This document shows positions 45,560 to 45,560 of a DNA stretch of 45,560 nt, one piece after another. A program made the position numbers and the translations under genes. The stretch is from a virus. The stretch lies in IMG/VR virus record IMGVR_UViG_3300035182_000701, positions 1 through 45,560 of that record; one strand, 5' to 3'. Each line of letters begins with the position of its first letter. Positions within the stretch are counted from its first letter, which is position 1. The notes under the pieces are model-generated. The model made no database searches, was not told where the DNA came from, and worked only from the letters and a program-made list of their open reading frames with translations.

Positions 45560-45560
45560 C

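Overview
The window is most simply read as a temperate siphophage-type genome (prophage or excised form) of a GC-rich betaproteobacterium, probably Comamonadaceae. That host guess rests on codon usage, hairpin terminators of the GCCCGC-TTCG-GCGGGC type, and the phage families present. It is inference, because no host housekeeping gene is in the window. The layout is lambda-like: repressor and Cro-like genes back to back, a leftward early operon, rightward early and replication genes, a nin-like region, a Q-like regulator with a late promoter and leader terminator, packaging, head, tail and lysis genes, then attachment region, integrase and DUF4224 protein. LAYOUT. 1-1275 (minus): leftward operon (51-aa protein, A1S_2505-type protein, DUF7666-like protein whose 24-bp repeats run off the window) from a promoter at 1233-1261. 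1302-3344 (minus): immunity operon ending in a terminator, with a short CI-like repressor and four small proteins, three of them membrane-associated. 3356-3420: three operators exactly 25 bp apart; two more with the same spacing sit on the leftward promoter. 3428-13863 (plus): Cro-like, CII-like, replication initiator, DnaB helicase, a Dcm-type methyltransferase invaded by an HNH gene and dual-coded with a second frame, NinB, DUF5664, DUF7220, NinG, zinc proteins and an Ntn-hydrolase. 14078-16047: divergent P63C-protein and IS1-like transposase pair around a nested palindrome. 16072-18090: Q-like protein, late promoter, leader terminator, small ORFs and structured non-coding DNA. 18091-31008: terminase, DUF4055 portal, head genes, connector genes, tail tube and frameshifted tail chaperone, with an antisense acetyltransferase next to a virion deacetylase-like gene. 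31091-38991: Rha, tape measure and tail-tip genes. 39049-41619: a secreted beta-helix lipoprotein and lysis genes (holin, DUF5675, Rz and Rz1). 41621-43121: small proteins and an HTH-phosphoesterase. 43162-44723: two 3-prime tRNA fragments, repeated arm-type sites, tyrosine integrase, DUF4224 protein and a 17-aa ORF. 44794-45560: an attI-like site, a cassette-like ORF, a convincing attC and a partial ORF. HOW THE PARTS WORK TOGETHER. The repressor probably silences both early promoters through TAGC-N3-GCTA sites. Lytic growth runs through replication and nin genes to the Q-like protein, which is needed because the late operon carries at least eleven intrinsic terminators. THREE SIGNALS STAND OUT. 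The hexamer CTCGAG occurs 24 times in 42143-44607, and I found none elsewhere. Integron recombination sites directly abut the phage integration module. The attachment region has arm-type sites on both sides of its tRNA core, as in an unintegrated attP.
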